From: Mesodorylaimus sp. YZB2_4
Taxonomy: Eukaryota > Nematoda > Enoplea > Dorylaimida > Dorylaimidae
Assembly: GCA_030248295.1 (NCBI GenBank)
Contig: JASANH010001643.1
Location: 372,001-436,000 of the forward strand
Direction of reading: 5' to 3'
DNA: 64,000 bases
The notes beneath the pieces are model-generated. The model was not told the origin of the DNA. It saw nothing but the letters and a program-made list of their open reading frames with translations, and did no database searches. Position numbers and translations under genes: made by a program. Positions 24,697 to 36,575 of this stretch are shown piece by piece. Each line of letters begins with the position of its first letter. The first letter of the stretch is position 1.

Positions 24697-27504
24697 ATGG
24701 CTTCATCAAAATCGAAATGCGACGATAAACCAGTAAGTTATAGCTCTTGTTTAAAAGTCAGTTCGTTCTAAAAATTTATTGCAGGAAACGATGTACACGA
24801 AATTGGCGGATCTACATGCCATACCGAGCAGCACTCGTGTTAATATGTACGGTGTCGTGGCGAAATTTTGGTGTAAATGTTTCGTTGATACTTTTTCCCT
24901 ATTTCTATCTGAACCCCTGTTTAGGCAATGACGGCAAGCTAAAGCTGGGAATGATTGATCCCTCCTCGCACGATGAAGCTGTAATCTGCTGGCTGACCTC
25001 TGGTCCTGGCGGCAGTAGGAACGCGGTTCTGCCAGACGTGCGTCAAGTGGGCGATATTATCCGGTTTCATCGCATCGTTGTAAGTGTAGATCTGATCGAG
25101 ATGACAGCACTTTCTTCACAGTGGCGCAAGAAGTTTATTTTTCAGGTTGAAAAGAAAGGGAGCGAGACGACGTTATATGGTCGCATTGGTAGTTACGGTT
25201 TGAGTGCTTTGGTTTGGAGCGGCCTGCCAGGACAGACTGTAATTCCACGAATGTCATCGGCGAGTAATTGTACTTTGGAGAATCGAGATTATGAGATGGT
25301 ATGTTGATTTTCGTTCCTGTTTAATTATTGAACTATTATTATTCTCCTGGCCTGCTCTTAGGTCCGTCAGCTGCGTCAGTTTTTTAAGGAAAAGGCCAAT
25401 TGTCCGATGGCTTCGTCCGATGCTCCGAGAGACTTAATGCAAATTTGCGATTTTCCGCCGAAAAAGTACGGATGCATGGTGGGTAAAGTGACTGGTCTAT
25501 GGAATATCACTGCGAGTTGTGCTGTCGTGCGCGTTACTGATGGAACGAAACCTAACAAGTAAGTCTTTTTTGGGGTTTCGTGACGAAATTAAGTCAGTTT
25601 TACTGCAATTCAGTAGCGCCAAGCTGATGCCAGAATATGAAAGCGGCAACTGCGTGTACCTGAATAATAAGGCGAATCGACGGGCAGGCCCTTGTGTAGC
25701 TGACGTGTACGTGTACGATCAGTATAAGCAGGAAGCTATGACATTGAAGGTAAGTCTGGCGAAGCCTGAAAGTGTAGTATTCACGTGTTTATCATTGCGT
25801 AGGATGGAGATCTCGTGATTATTCGGAACGTACATTTGGCAATGCTCAAGGACGGACGTTCACTGGCGTTTACTGTTCACGGGCAGGCGATCGGTGCATC
25901 GTTTGGTCGTGGTCTCTATCCGCTTGATTCTGGTAGTGCGACGGCTGCTGCCTTGCGACGGTGAGTGGTAGCATGGGAATAAGTTTGTGCAGAACAAGGT
26001 GACCAGTCTCGATTGTTTTAGGCGCTTGGAAGAATACGAGTCTCGGCCGGCCGCTTCCCCTTCTCAAGCTGCGGCTGCAGTGTCAACAATCAATAGCACA
26101 AGTACGGTGAAAAAACCTCCAGCTCAGTGGTCAGCGGTCGATTCTCCGAAATCAGGGCCTGAGAAAATCATTCCAGATATCGCAGTGTCATCTACGGTCA
26201 GTAGCACGAGTACGATACCGAAAGTCTTCAGCCCTGTCATGCCTGAGGCAGTCATTCCCGAGGTCGCCAAGTCCGTTGGTGTTGACGTAACAGAACTTGC
26301 AGCCTTGGATTATTGCAGCACGAATATCGCCAAGAAAAAGAGCCCAGTTGCTGTTTCTTCCGAAGATGATGCAGTTAATGCCACCACACCTACGATGTCG
26401 GATTTGCTGCCTCCTCTCCCGCAACCATGTACGAGCGTTGGAAAGGCGGCAAACGACGGAGGTCCTAGTCGCTCAGCTGAAATCAATTTTAATGTTGATG
26501 ATCAAAGTGTTGTGCGTGGGGGTCAATCGAAGCCGAAACCTTCTCCCGATGTGCCAGTCAATTACGTGGCGGACGAGAATTTAGATACTGCTCTGAATAA
26601 TGGCGTTCCAGCTTTATCGATCGATGATTTATGCAACGCGCCCGAAGGTACTTACAAAGTGGACTTTGTGGTTATTGCTCATGACCAGGATCCAGTCAAG
26701 AAACCGGAGGATTCGTTTCAATGGAAGTGTCCTTTATGTGGTGTCAGGTAAGACGACAGCTTTCTCACGGCGTTTGACGAGGCTCTTACGAGAATGTGTT
26801 TCAGGTTACACTTTGCTGACCATTATGCGAAGCCGACCAACTATTGGATCCGATGCAGGGGTTGCACCACCAAAGAAGGCAAAGGTACGTTATCGCAATG
26901 GCGAAGTAGAGAGCTAGGAATAAGGGATTGTTTTTGTGTGAGACCCGATACGGAAGTCCTGTAGTGCTTTAGGGGGCTTGAAGACGAAGTGCTCTATAGA
27001 ATCGATGTGGGAATATTGAAAAAAGTATGGTATTTAGATTCAGCATTCGCTTTTAGCGGGGGGGGGGGGGGGTAGCAAAAATTTTGGACGCTATATCAAT
27101 TTCATGCGAGGCCTGAATGTCGTATTCCTTTTTTAAAAATTCTGACATCGATTCTGGAGTGCACTTCGTCTTTAGGAGTTGCCTTTCAATTTATTGTTTC
27201 AGAAGTGCCTTTCGAAGTGATTCCACGTTTCGTCGTTACTGTCGTTCCTTTGGATGGTCAGGCCGCGAGCAGCTCCGAATTGAAGTTCCTGGTTGAAGGC
27301 GACGCGGCCACCGAGGCCCTTCATAAAGGGGCGAAATATATTTGGCTTTATTTGCGTCTCAAACATGAATTATCTGCTGGGGTGATCAATATGTATCTCG
27401 GCAAATTATTTAATCAGCGTCATTCGGCTAATGTTGACGTGAAATTGCTTAAGAACTCGTCTGGACGTTGCGAGCGCAAATATGTTGTCGTCAAGTGGTT
27501 GTAG
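24697..27504 (+). CDS. POT1: Protection of telomeres 1 (POT1)
   Basis: POT1 binds single-stranded telomeric DNA through OB folds and blocks damage signalling. Exons in phase: from 24697 or earlier to 24732, 24785-24872, 24925-25079, 25146-25298, 25362-25558, 25614-25749, 25803-25960, 26022-26747, 26805-26884 and 27203-27504. From MASSKSK this is 676 aa (human 634). OB1 has YTKLADLH and VNMYGVVAKF, then VGDIIRFHRI and GQTVIPRMSS. OB2 has GKVTGLWNITASCAVVRVTDGT, then VADVYVYDQ and GASFGRGLYP. A Ser/Thr-rich linker fills the long exon. The C-terminal part has WKCPLCG and IRCRGC, matching the two zinc-binding CxxC pairs of POT1, and ends KYVVVKWL. It may extend upstream into the preceding exons. 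Confidence 0.87.
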
Positions 27505-27730
27505 CTAGAAATTAAATTGCTGAGGTGAGGTTTCTTGTGCCGCTGCTGTACGTATTCTCAGGGGAGAGTTTTTGCTAAAATAAGTTTTCGTTGGAATTCT
27601 AACTGTATTGCATACTGGCGCAAGATTAATAATTCTTTGATTTCGATTGCTTTCCCTGGTTAAAACGAACTGGCATGCACGGAATTGTTTGAGGTAATCA
27701 ATGAAAAACAAACAAATTGCCATTCATATA

Positions 27731-29033
27731 CGAGGGTCATGCTGAAAGTTTTTAGTAGCACAAAAACAAGACTACTCTCGATGATCATTTCATTACACCT
27801 TCTCGAAGCACTCTCCTTTAGCACGAATGCACATATCCATTCTCGCAAACCACTTGTCAAAGCAATTTTTAAAAGCATTTTTTGGCATCATCTGCAAAAC
27901 CTCTTGCATGGCCGCCACAGCCGTTTCTGGGCTTTCAAATCTTTTTCCACGGAGTTCGTGCTTGGCTTTCGGAAACAGAAAAAAATCGCAAGGTGCCAGG
28001 TCCGGACTGTAGGCTGGATGGGTGACCAATTGAACACCCCCTCCATGCAAAAAATCCAAAGTCGCTGCAGCGCTTTTAGCGGGTGCATTGTCGTGGTGCA
28101 ACAAAACACCCCTGAGACCAGTGTGCGGCCGGGCTTCTCGATCGACTTGAATATCTAGGGCAAGCAGACTTCGGTGCATCACTCAGCGTCATCAGTCCTT
28201 CGATCTTCGAGTTCAACCATTTTGAAAAACCCATTGCGACGGAAGAAAACGGCAACCATTTTTTTTGTGCTCCTGGCTCTGGTCACTTTCGTCGGAGGAG
28301 ACTCGCTTTCAAAGACCCAAACTGTCGACTGCTGTTTCGTCTCGGGATCATAACTATAGATCCAGGTCTCATCACCAGTGACAATGTTATCGATAAGCTT
28401 TGACCTACCGTTCGCGAATTTTTTCATCATAAAATGACACCAATTTACTCGCTCTTCTTTTTGTTCTTCGGTCAAGAGATGGGGGATCCAACGACTAACA
28501 AGCTTCCGTACGCCCAGGTGTTCATGCAGAATCGATTGTACTGCCGCCGATCCAATATTTAACTTCTCCTCTATTTCTTCATGAGTGATGTTTCGATTGG
28601 CTTTAATGAGTGAGGCTACGCTGCGAATGTTGTCGGGGGTGACTGCTTCGACAGGGCGACCAGATCTTGACTCATCTTCAAACGTTTCTCGCCCACGTTT
28701 AAATTCCCGAAACCAATTTCCAATTGTGCCAAGGCAAGGAGCCAGATCTCCAAAAGCTTTCACCAATTTTTCGTGACTCTCGTTGAATGACAAGCCGAGT
28801 TTGAATCCTAAAAAATCATCACCCGGAATTCACTGCGGGAAGGCAGCATCCTCGAACTGGCTCAGACACCCGACTGGGGTCAACTTTAGCAGCTCCAGCT
28901 CCAGACAAAGAAGGCGGAGGGCCTTGATAATTTACGTGTGTACTATTAAGAGGTGCCCCTATGCAATGGCGAAGAAACTTGCATGTCACAGGTATCCATC
29001 GTGCCGCTACTAAAAACTTTCAGCATGCCCTCC
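27731..29033 (-). mobile_element. mariner-type DNA transposon with both ends
   Basis: The element is 1303 bp, flanked by TA on each side (27729-27730 and 29034-29035). Both ends carry the same inverted repeat of about 30 bp, containing CATGCTGAAAGTTTTTAGTA. The minus strand encodes a Tc1/mariner transposase. The ends differ at a few positions, so the copy is not brand new. It lies between the 3' end of POT1 and the peptidase remnant. Confidence 0.93.
27793..28800 (-). pseudogene. mariner transposase, frame-broken
   Basis: The N-terminal part (about 28800 down to 28179) has a helix-turn-helix region (FGDLAP, WFREFKRGRETFEDESRSGRP) and the first catalytic Asp in VTGDETWIYSYDPETK. The C-terminal part (28182-27793) has HHDNAPAKSAAATLDFLHG and YSPDLAPCDFFLFP, giving the D,D34D spacing of mariners. 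The two parts are in different frames around 28180, after VELEDRRT, so the gene needs at least one indel corrected to read through. The start is also unclear, with no obvious in-frame ATG at the head. The copy looks inactive. Confidence 0.88.
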
Positions 29034-29058
29034 TAAGTTGCATAGCAAGATGCGCTGT

Positions 29059-29760
29059 TTATTTGAGGACATGATCCAATATCGCCTTGGCGTCTTTGAT
29101 GTTGATACAGTTGTGCGCACAGGCGGTAAAAACCCTTTTGGCCGCGCCGCACGCGTTTGTACCCGCTTCCAAATAGGCGTGGCCATCCTGGCCCCACTGG
29201 TCACTCCAAGAATTGCGGACGATGTAGTAAGGGACCTTGCCTTCATAATAATATCCGACCAGCATGACGGTGTGGTTGTGTCGCTTGGAGCACTGATAAG
29301 CATTGATGACACCAGTGCCGCTATAGTGCTGCCATAGCTCGCCAGCGTACACTATGGCTATGACTGGACCCCACTGGAGAAGAGTGGCCATCAACTGTTT
29401 CTCCTCGGGCCCTCGGCTTGGTACCAATCAACCTAGAATTACACGGCATAGGAGACAGGATGGTGGATGGAAGGTCAGGACGCAACTTTTCGTAAAGGCA
29501 GCATTTAGAGTCAGCTTTGCACGTGCTGTTTTTCATTTCGTATTTATAGCACTGTTCCAAGGGAAGTCCTCTGGTGTCGTCGACCACGTGCTTCAGTACT
29601 CGTCCAACCCGGACACCCACACAGGCCGTGTTGCCACTGCGACAGTCGAGCACGTTCTGGGGTGCCAGTGTCTTCACGTTTTGCCCCTTCTGAATGGCAT
29701 TGTGCGAGGCGATCAAGTCGGAGGAACTGAAGGCGTAGCAGGAGCCGCAAGAGTCTTGGG
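29059..29760 (-). pseudogene. Papain-family cysteine peptidase, degraded copy
   Basis: This copy is related to the peptidase at 33392-35695. The segment 29488-29760 encodes DSCGSCYAFSSSDLIASHN (catalytic Cys) and the cysteine-rich middle (VLDCRS, PLEQCYKY, KCCLYEK). The segment 29059-29430 has LLQWGPVIAIVYAGELW, NHTVMLVGYY (catalytic His) and YYIVRNSWSDQWGQDGHAY (catalytic Asn). Compared with the intact copy, the sequence just before the catalytic Cys is shortened, the donor after the CCLYEK segment is GTTGCG where the sister has GTAAGT, and joining the two parts breaks frame. The propeptide and signal peptide were not found. Probably a pseudogene, though sequencing errors could mimic this. 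Confidence 0.65.
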
Positions 29761-30637
29761 TCTAATGCTGGAAGGACTATCTAAAATGCCCGTCTGGATG
29801 ACTAGTTTATGCGTCAGTATACTCTTCAGGACCCGGCTGCAGTGCTGAAACTGGTGTGGGCATGCTGGCTGGTGAAAATGCGGCATCCCTTCAGACAAGC
29901 TAGCATTAACGGGTCACGTTTATGTTTTTCTGACGTGAAAAAGAAATATTTTGGGCACGAACTGGGGTTGAATTTCACCACTGTACACTTTGAAGGGTTG
30001 AAATCGTCCGTCTTGATTCATTTCGGTCACGTAAGCTCCAACTACTAGCGCTCTCTGAATTATTTTCTCTTTCGTGCAATGTACAATAAAGAACCTGGGC
30101 TACACAATACGTGCACAATATGTCGGCCAAGCCACCGCGCAGAACATGCAGCCGAGCCCGCGATACTGGGGCATGAAGGAAGGAGAGGAACTTCTAGCGT
30201 TGCCTGTTCAACAAGATCACTAAGGACAGTGGGTTTGATGAGGTATGCGTTAGTGTCATCAACTGAACTTGCTTGATCAAATCCATCATTCTTAGCACTT
30301 TGCGTATACCACACTCATTTATCTTTCCCCTCGAGTAGCTTCCCAGTCCAAACTCATTTTTAAATATTAAAATGCGGGTGCAATTTGATAAGAAAGCCCG
30401 ATCAAAACCAAATCACCACTTTATCACTCGTAACATTTTCGTGGTAAACTGGGACTGCTGACTATGTAGAGCTTACTTCACAATGCAACACAGGATCGCG
30501 TGAACCCATTTTCAGTCAACCAATGAGCTCCACGCACGCCTTGACAATGACACCCCAAACAAATGGCAGTTTGGGGCTGCGTCGTCATTCAGTCAGCGCG
30601 AGTCGGTGCGTGCGGTCGAGTTGGACAGCCGAGCGTC

Positions 30638-31892
30638 ATGAGCGGCAGGAGCGGCAAAGACAACAAGCCCGTGGTGGGAGACGTGGTGGACGGCAAGTGG
30701 AAGGTGTTGGCCAAGTTGGGCGAGGGCGGATTCGGCGCAGTCTACAAGGTGGTGGGGACGTCATCGAAGGAAGAGTACGCCATGAAAGTCGAGGTCACCA
30801 AGGCGGCAGACCCCATGCTCAAAATGGAGGTAAGTACTCGATGAGGTTCTTTGGGGTTGGGTTAGGCTACGGAGGTCCCTCGAACCCTTTCCCTTTCCCC
30901 TGCTCCGACATGCCAGCCCTTTCCGTTCCAGGGGGCGGTGTTCAAAACGTTCCGAAACACGAAGGTGTCGCAGCCGCACGTCTGCCAGTACGTCGAGAGT
31001 GGCAGTACGAGTCTGTTCGCGTACTTGGTCATGCAGTTGGTGGGGCGGAGTCTGGCGGACTTGCGACGCGCGTGTCCGGACGGTCGATTCACGGGCAGCA
31101 CGACGACGCGGTTGGGACTGCAGGCGTTGGAGGCGATTGAGGTGAGTCAGACTGCCCCTTTTCTCCCCTATCAACGAGTGCTCATTGCAGGCGCTGCATC
31201 GGATCGGATTCCTTCACCGAGACATCAAACCGGCCAACTTCGCCATGGGTCGATCGGGCGCCCTGCAGCGCAACGTGTACCTGCTCGACTTCGGCCTGGC
31301 CCGCCAATACGTGACTCGAGACGGACAGATGCGACCGCCGCGAAACGCAGCCGGCTTCCGAGGTACGGTTCGATACGCCTCGCTCAACACGCACATGCGC
31401 AAGGATCTCGGGCGGCACGACGATCTCTGGAGCTGGTTCTACATGCTGATCGAGTTCCAGCAGGGTCAGCTGCCGTGGAAGAAGGACAAGGAGGAGAACG
31501 TCGTAAGTGCCAGTCTCTGTCCACTTTGCCCCCCTCGATCAGTGTCTCTTTGTGTTCAGGTGATGAAGAAGAAGAAGGACACGACGCCGGAGGTGCTGCT
31601 GAAGGGCATGGAGAAAGAATACCGCGCCATGATAAAAGACTTGGAAGGCCTGAAGTTCCTGGACGCCCCCAACTACAGCTGGTACCAGAAGCAACTGCGT
31701 TCGGTCATGGGCAGGAAGAAGTACAGCGACGAGGACCCGTTCGACTGGGAAGAAGGCGGCGAGGGATTCGAAAGCGTCATGCAGTCTGCGATCGCTGCAG
31801 ACCCGTACCAGAAGAAGGAGAAGGCGGACAAGAAGGTCGTCAAGGAGGAGATCGAGGGCGAGGAGAAGTCTGGCGAGGACATCGAGGAGTGA
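30638..31892 (+). CDS. Tau-tubulin-kinase-like Ser/Thr kinase (B)
   Basis: Four exons join in phase: 30638-30829, 30932-31141, 31191-31502 and 31560-31892, giving 348 aa. It is a CK1-superfamily kinase closest in memory to TTBK: glycine loop GEGGFGAVYKV, ATP lysine in YAMKVEV, catalytic loop HRDIKPANFAMG, LDFGLARQY, then RGTVRYASLN and GRHDDLWSWFYMLIEFQQGQ with LPWK. The C-lobe ends DPFDWEEGGEG and is followed by a Lys/Glu-rich tail. Such kinases phosphorylate cytoskeletal or sperm proteins in many invertebrates, but the target here is unknown. I chose the ATG at 30638; an in-frame ATG at 30563 adds 25 residues. Its partial dead copy lies inverted at 16240-17130. Confidence 0.88.
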
Positions 31893-32591
31893 TCAGTCGA
31901 TGCGTGTTCGTGCGCTCGTTGCTTGTGCTTGTCCGATTCTGGGTTCTCGTGTGTGGTGTGTCGAGTAAAGCCAGTGTGTTCGGAGAGCTTAGTAAAACCG
32001 TAAACCCACAAGAGATTCTCCGAAAGAGGCCAATCACGTCTTGAACATTGTGTCTGATGCACTCCAGTATCCTGGCTGCATGTTTCATGGAGGCCATAAA
32101 CACCGCATTTTACGTCGAGCGATTGCGTGTTTGCACGGCCAGATATATTGGTATACACGATTCCAGCTTGCAATTAAGGAGATCTGCAAACTAACTTTTC
32201 GGCCGCGGTTCTTCAACAGACTGAAGCTAAAGAGAGCTTAAGCCCTGCACCAAATCAGGGGAGCGGCGCATCCGAACGTCAGTTTCCAAGGCGAACCTTG
32301 GACTCACTCAGGTGGCCTTCGATGCGGGGGGGGCGGCAGCGATCGAGTCAAAGTCGGTACGTTCAGCGATCAGCTGGCTGGGCTGAAGCATGTCAGAGTA
32401 ACCTGGATACTTTGACGTGGGCCAACGCCTATGTCAAAGTAACCGGCCAGTTACGGGGTCATGTCAAAGTACCAGTAATAATTTTTGAAGTTGCAAAATA
32501 TTTTTGGCCTGATATGTCTTTCCAACAAGCACTACCTTTGTCAACGAATACACAGAACATACAGTACATATTCAATTATTCAAATATTTAG

Positions 32592-32750
32592 CGCCCCCTT
32601 GCTCCAGCCGCGGATGCCGAAGTGCAACCAATGGAGACCACATTAGCCGCCGAACCTGCTCAAGATCCAGCTGCTGAGGGCATGGAAATCCAGACAGTCA
32701 TCAAAGAAGAAGCTCTACCACTCGCCGAGGGAGAAGGGCGCCTGCTATAA
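32592..32750 (+). other. Possible orphan terminal exon
   Basis: After an acceptor-like TTTAG, a 53-codon open frame in phase 0 reads RPLAPAADAEVQPMETT and ends LAEGEGRLL-stop. Its acidic, Ala/Glu-rich composition looks coding. No matching upstream exon was found within a sensible distance. A further short coding-like piece (SVRRYENEEKVRECDLL) lies near 32870-32930, in a frame that breaks. These may be remnants of a lost gene. Confidence 0.2.
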
Positions 32751-33391
32751 TGGGCAAGGGCAAGCGCGGGCCGAAAGACAATGACCCCAGGTGATTCGAC
32801 AAAAAGATGTGAGTTGACTGTTCGCGCTATGACAAGGTGTGCGAGTTGCTGCTGCCCTCTCGTTTGTGACCAAGTCCGTACGACGGTATGAGAATGAAGA
32901 AAAAGTTCGCGAATGTGATTTATTAGGTGAGTATCATATCGAACTACCTACGAACTAAGCAGGTATCATATCGAACTACCAGCTACTCATATCGTTACCA
33001 AAAAACTTCACTTGGGTTCATACTTCTAAAGCAACATACAATTGACCCCTATCGTTGTGCGGCTGTTTTCGGCCCCAAAAAAGAAGGCTGCATCAGCCAG
33101 GCCAGAGTATCGAAAAGCCAAAATGTAGAAAGAGGTTTAGGATTAGACATCAAGGCTGTTAAAAACTAGCTGTTACACTGGACCAGTAACCAGAGCGGCG
33201 GGTGCTCGAGCCTCGCGCCTCACAAGGTATTCCTTCCCTGAATATAACGGAAGAAGCAGCTGGTACGCTGTGTTTATAGGGTTTAAGCGCTTGTTGTTTA
33301 AAACATACATTGTTGACCATCCTTTCTGTAAGCATGTTTTTACTTCAGATCACCACAGCCTCTTGTAACAGTACTCATAAAATACATATTA

Positions 33392-35695
33392 TTACGAGCG
33401 AGACGTAGACTTTGTCTTTTTGAATTGTGGAGCAGGTAGACTGAATCTCGATTTTGCATCCTTGGCCATATCACAGTCTTGGGCACAGGCGGTGACCACG
33501 CTCCTGGCCACAGTACAAGCATTTGTTCCTGCTTCTAGCTTAGCGTAACCGCCATCACCCCAGTCCTGACCCCACGAATTCCGGACGATGTAATAAGGTG
33601 TACTTGAGTCGTAATTATAGCCGACAAGGAGCACAGCGTGATCCTGCTCCCCTTTTTTACATTGGCTGGCTTTGATAATACCACTTCCATTGTGAAACTG
33701 CCACGCCTCGCTGGCACCAATCACACTTATGACTGGACCCCATTGTAATAACGATGCCATTAGATCCTTCTCTTTGGGACCACTTACGTCCAATATTTGA
33801 GACCATTTTACCTGAAGAAAATTACGAATCAAACCTAATTAATAATGGAGAACTGAAATGACTTACTTTCTGATGAATGCAACACGATTTGTCTTTTTGA
33901 CATGACCCGCTTTTCTCTTGATATTTGTCACACTGTTCCAGAGGTACTCCGTCCTTATCAGCAGCCACATTCTGCATGACCTTGCCAACCCGTGCACCGT
34001 TGCAGCCCGAATTATCGCTCAGGCAATCGACGATGTACTGGGGTGATATCGTTTTGGGGGTTCGTTTTCGTTCGATAGCATTCTGAGCCGAAATCAAATC
34101 GGCTGAACTGAAAGCATAGCACGAGCCACATGTGCCTTGTGATCGTATTTGACCAATCACGCCTTGATCCCTCAAATCGAGACTGGACGGACGAGCCTTG
34201 AGACTACTGGCCAATTCACTTTCGGACAAAGATAGCTTCTGAACTGCTGAATCCGGTTCTGGCAAAGTACCAGCAACCGATTTTAGGAACTCCGAGTGAG
34301 TCAAATCGGCGAACCGTGTCAGGCCGTAAGCAGCTCCGTCATGATTCCCCGATTTCAGCAAATCAGCATTCAATTGATCGATTCGTAGAATATTTGATTT
34401 GAATACTTGGGCACGTGAAGAATGTTCTTGACTCGCGTACTTCTTACCGAATTCTTTCAAAAAACTTTTGAACACGTCGTTGTTGGGGCCACGTTTAGGA
34501 AGAATGTCGTGCTGAGGTGTTTTTGCTGGTTTGGGAGCAGGTAGACTTGGTTGGATGTTATATAGGCTCGAATGAAATGGACTCTTCCTCGGTAACGAGA
34601 TTTGACGCTTGGATATGTTATGTGCTTGAGAATCATCTGAAGTGGAATGTTTGTTCTTTTCCTAGCGACTGTCAAATTAGGTTTATGTGGAGGAAGCATC
34701 ATATAAAATTATTTTTGAGTAGGCGGTCCATATTGGATAATTTTGTGAATGATGAGACACTTACTTTGCGAATGACACAACCGGATGTAGGAATTGAAGA
34801 AGTTGGAATGTGAGAAATCATTCTTGTGTAGAGTATTCTCGTCCAAGGAATACAAAAGGGCTAGACTTATTTTTTTCTCCCGGATATTATGTAAGATGTA
34901 AGAACACTGAAAAAAGAATAACATATTTGTGAGAGTCGGCAGCAGTGTTGTTTTCAAGTCGGCCTAAGTCAGGCGACACCACTTCACTCCAGACATGGAG
35001 GCATTGGTGGGTGTCGTATCCTCCAGTGCAGTCGGTGACGCAGATGTCGGATGTCGGATGCCCTAGCTTGCATGAAGCCGGCCTGAAACATCTTTCCAAA
35101 CCGTTACCTTATTCTTTAGACATTGCTGGATACATTTATCTTCAGTATCGCAGACCACTGTTTTCAGCAGTTTGGTATTTTCCTCCCCGCTTCTAACAGA
35201 TGTGAGCACCCAGCCGGCTCGTTTTTCGAATATGCAGTTTCTGTCGCTCGGGTCCTGTAAGACTAAAAAGACGAGATTAATGAGCTCTGAAACAAAGGGG
35301 GTCGTAATCCCTTACTTTCAGCAGTGCTAAAACTGTCACTCGCGCATTCATCAATCGCGGTCGTGTTTGTCCCATCTGTTTTGAGAAAAGATCGTGAGAG
35401 GTGGCAAGGTGGAAGGCCGATGGCTTACTTCCAGACGAAGCTGTCCCTCCAGCGGCTACTGGTCCGCCAATACCCGTACCATAGTCTGCTCCTCTTTCCC
35501 GCCTCACATGATCCACGAAAGGATCAATGACGTCATCGTCCGCAAGGAGTGGCACTCCCACTGAAAACCGAAAATGCTAGCATCAATCTAGGGTTGAGAG
35601 TTCAGAGCGGTCTGGCGCATCTCGTGCGTACCTGCGGGCGAAAGTGAAATAATCAAAGAGAAGAGGACGGCCACCATAAATGGAGATTTGTACAT
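33392..35695 (-). CDS. Papain-family (C1A) peptidase with Cys-rich N-terminus
   Basis: The peptidase part is firm: exons 33867-34636 and 33392-33811. It has a propeptide (FKSFLKEFGKKYASQ, then YGLTRFADLTHSEF), SQGTCGSCYAFSSADL with the catalytic Cys, DHAVLLVGYNYD with the His, and YYIVRNSWGQDWGDGG with the Asn. Further exons lie upstream. Exon 35632-35695 is a signal peptide (MYKSPFMVAVLFSLIISLSP), followed by 35429-35560, 35316-35375, 35108-35262, about 34983-35082, and 34765-34906, encoding a region with at least ten cysteines. All phases agree down to the peptidase except one step near 35100, where the frame is off by one base. So either a secreted fusion peptidase with one indel, or two adjacent genes. 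Confidence 0.7.
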
Positions 35696-36575
35696 TCTAT
35701 CTGCCAGTGCCGTTCGCCAACTCAAGTCCGAAAGTTCAATGTAAAAATTATAATTCAGTAGAATAAGATCGTCGATTCCAGTCTTCCTATGCGTAGCAGC
35801 ATTGACTCCGAGTCTGGAAGACTCCTTTGTTTATAGTTATGACTATATTAGGTGCGCATTTTGCTCGGGGCGAAGGTGCAAGCTGTCAGGTATATGCCTA
35901 TTAGTCGGATTGATATAGTGTTGGTCGAAGGTGTGAACTATTTTACTAGCGGGTGTGTATATTTGATTTGACTATTAAAATTCTCCATTTAGCGAGTAAA
36001 ATTCCACTCAAAACCATGCATTTTTTCAGTTTCACGAAATGTTTATTGTTTAGGATAATGACCGCGCATTTTCAAGGCTGTCTCAAAAAATGCCAGCCTC
36101 ACTGTTGGAATGCGACCAGACCACGTGACAAAGGGAAACATTAGACTGCAGTGGTTGTGAAATGGTTGCTGTCTAACTTGGTTCTGCGCGAGATAGAACT
36201 CATTAGTGGCTGAAAATAGAAAAAGCATGTTGGATAGGCTTCCTAGGCAGTGTTCATATCGATAACAGGCTTCGAAAATGTTTTCCAACTCGTTTAGCCC
36301 AAATCTGTAAACTGTCGGCTTCGACTGCACAAACTTTCTTCAAACCGGGCACAAATGCATTCCAGGGCATCATTCACATTAGGCTTGTTTTTTGACAAGA
36401 ACTTAGCTTCCCTGACAGGAAGTACATTGGTCGGTAAATGTGCTGTCGGTATTTGAGCGCCCTAGTCGTGGATCCGATCAGCTGCTGTCTGTCACGCGGC
36501 ACCACTGCGTAAGGCAAAGATAGTCTTATACTGTGTAGCTACAATCAAATAGTCACCGTAATCACACACAACAGA

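Noticed and set aside
31913..32044. Extension of the TTBK-like kinase frame past 31892
   Set aside because: The long frame there (ending 32044) is a different phase that reads through two introns; the kinase frame stops at 31892.
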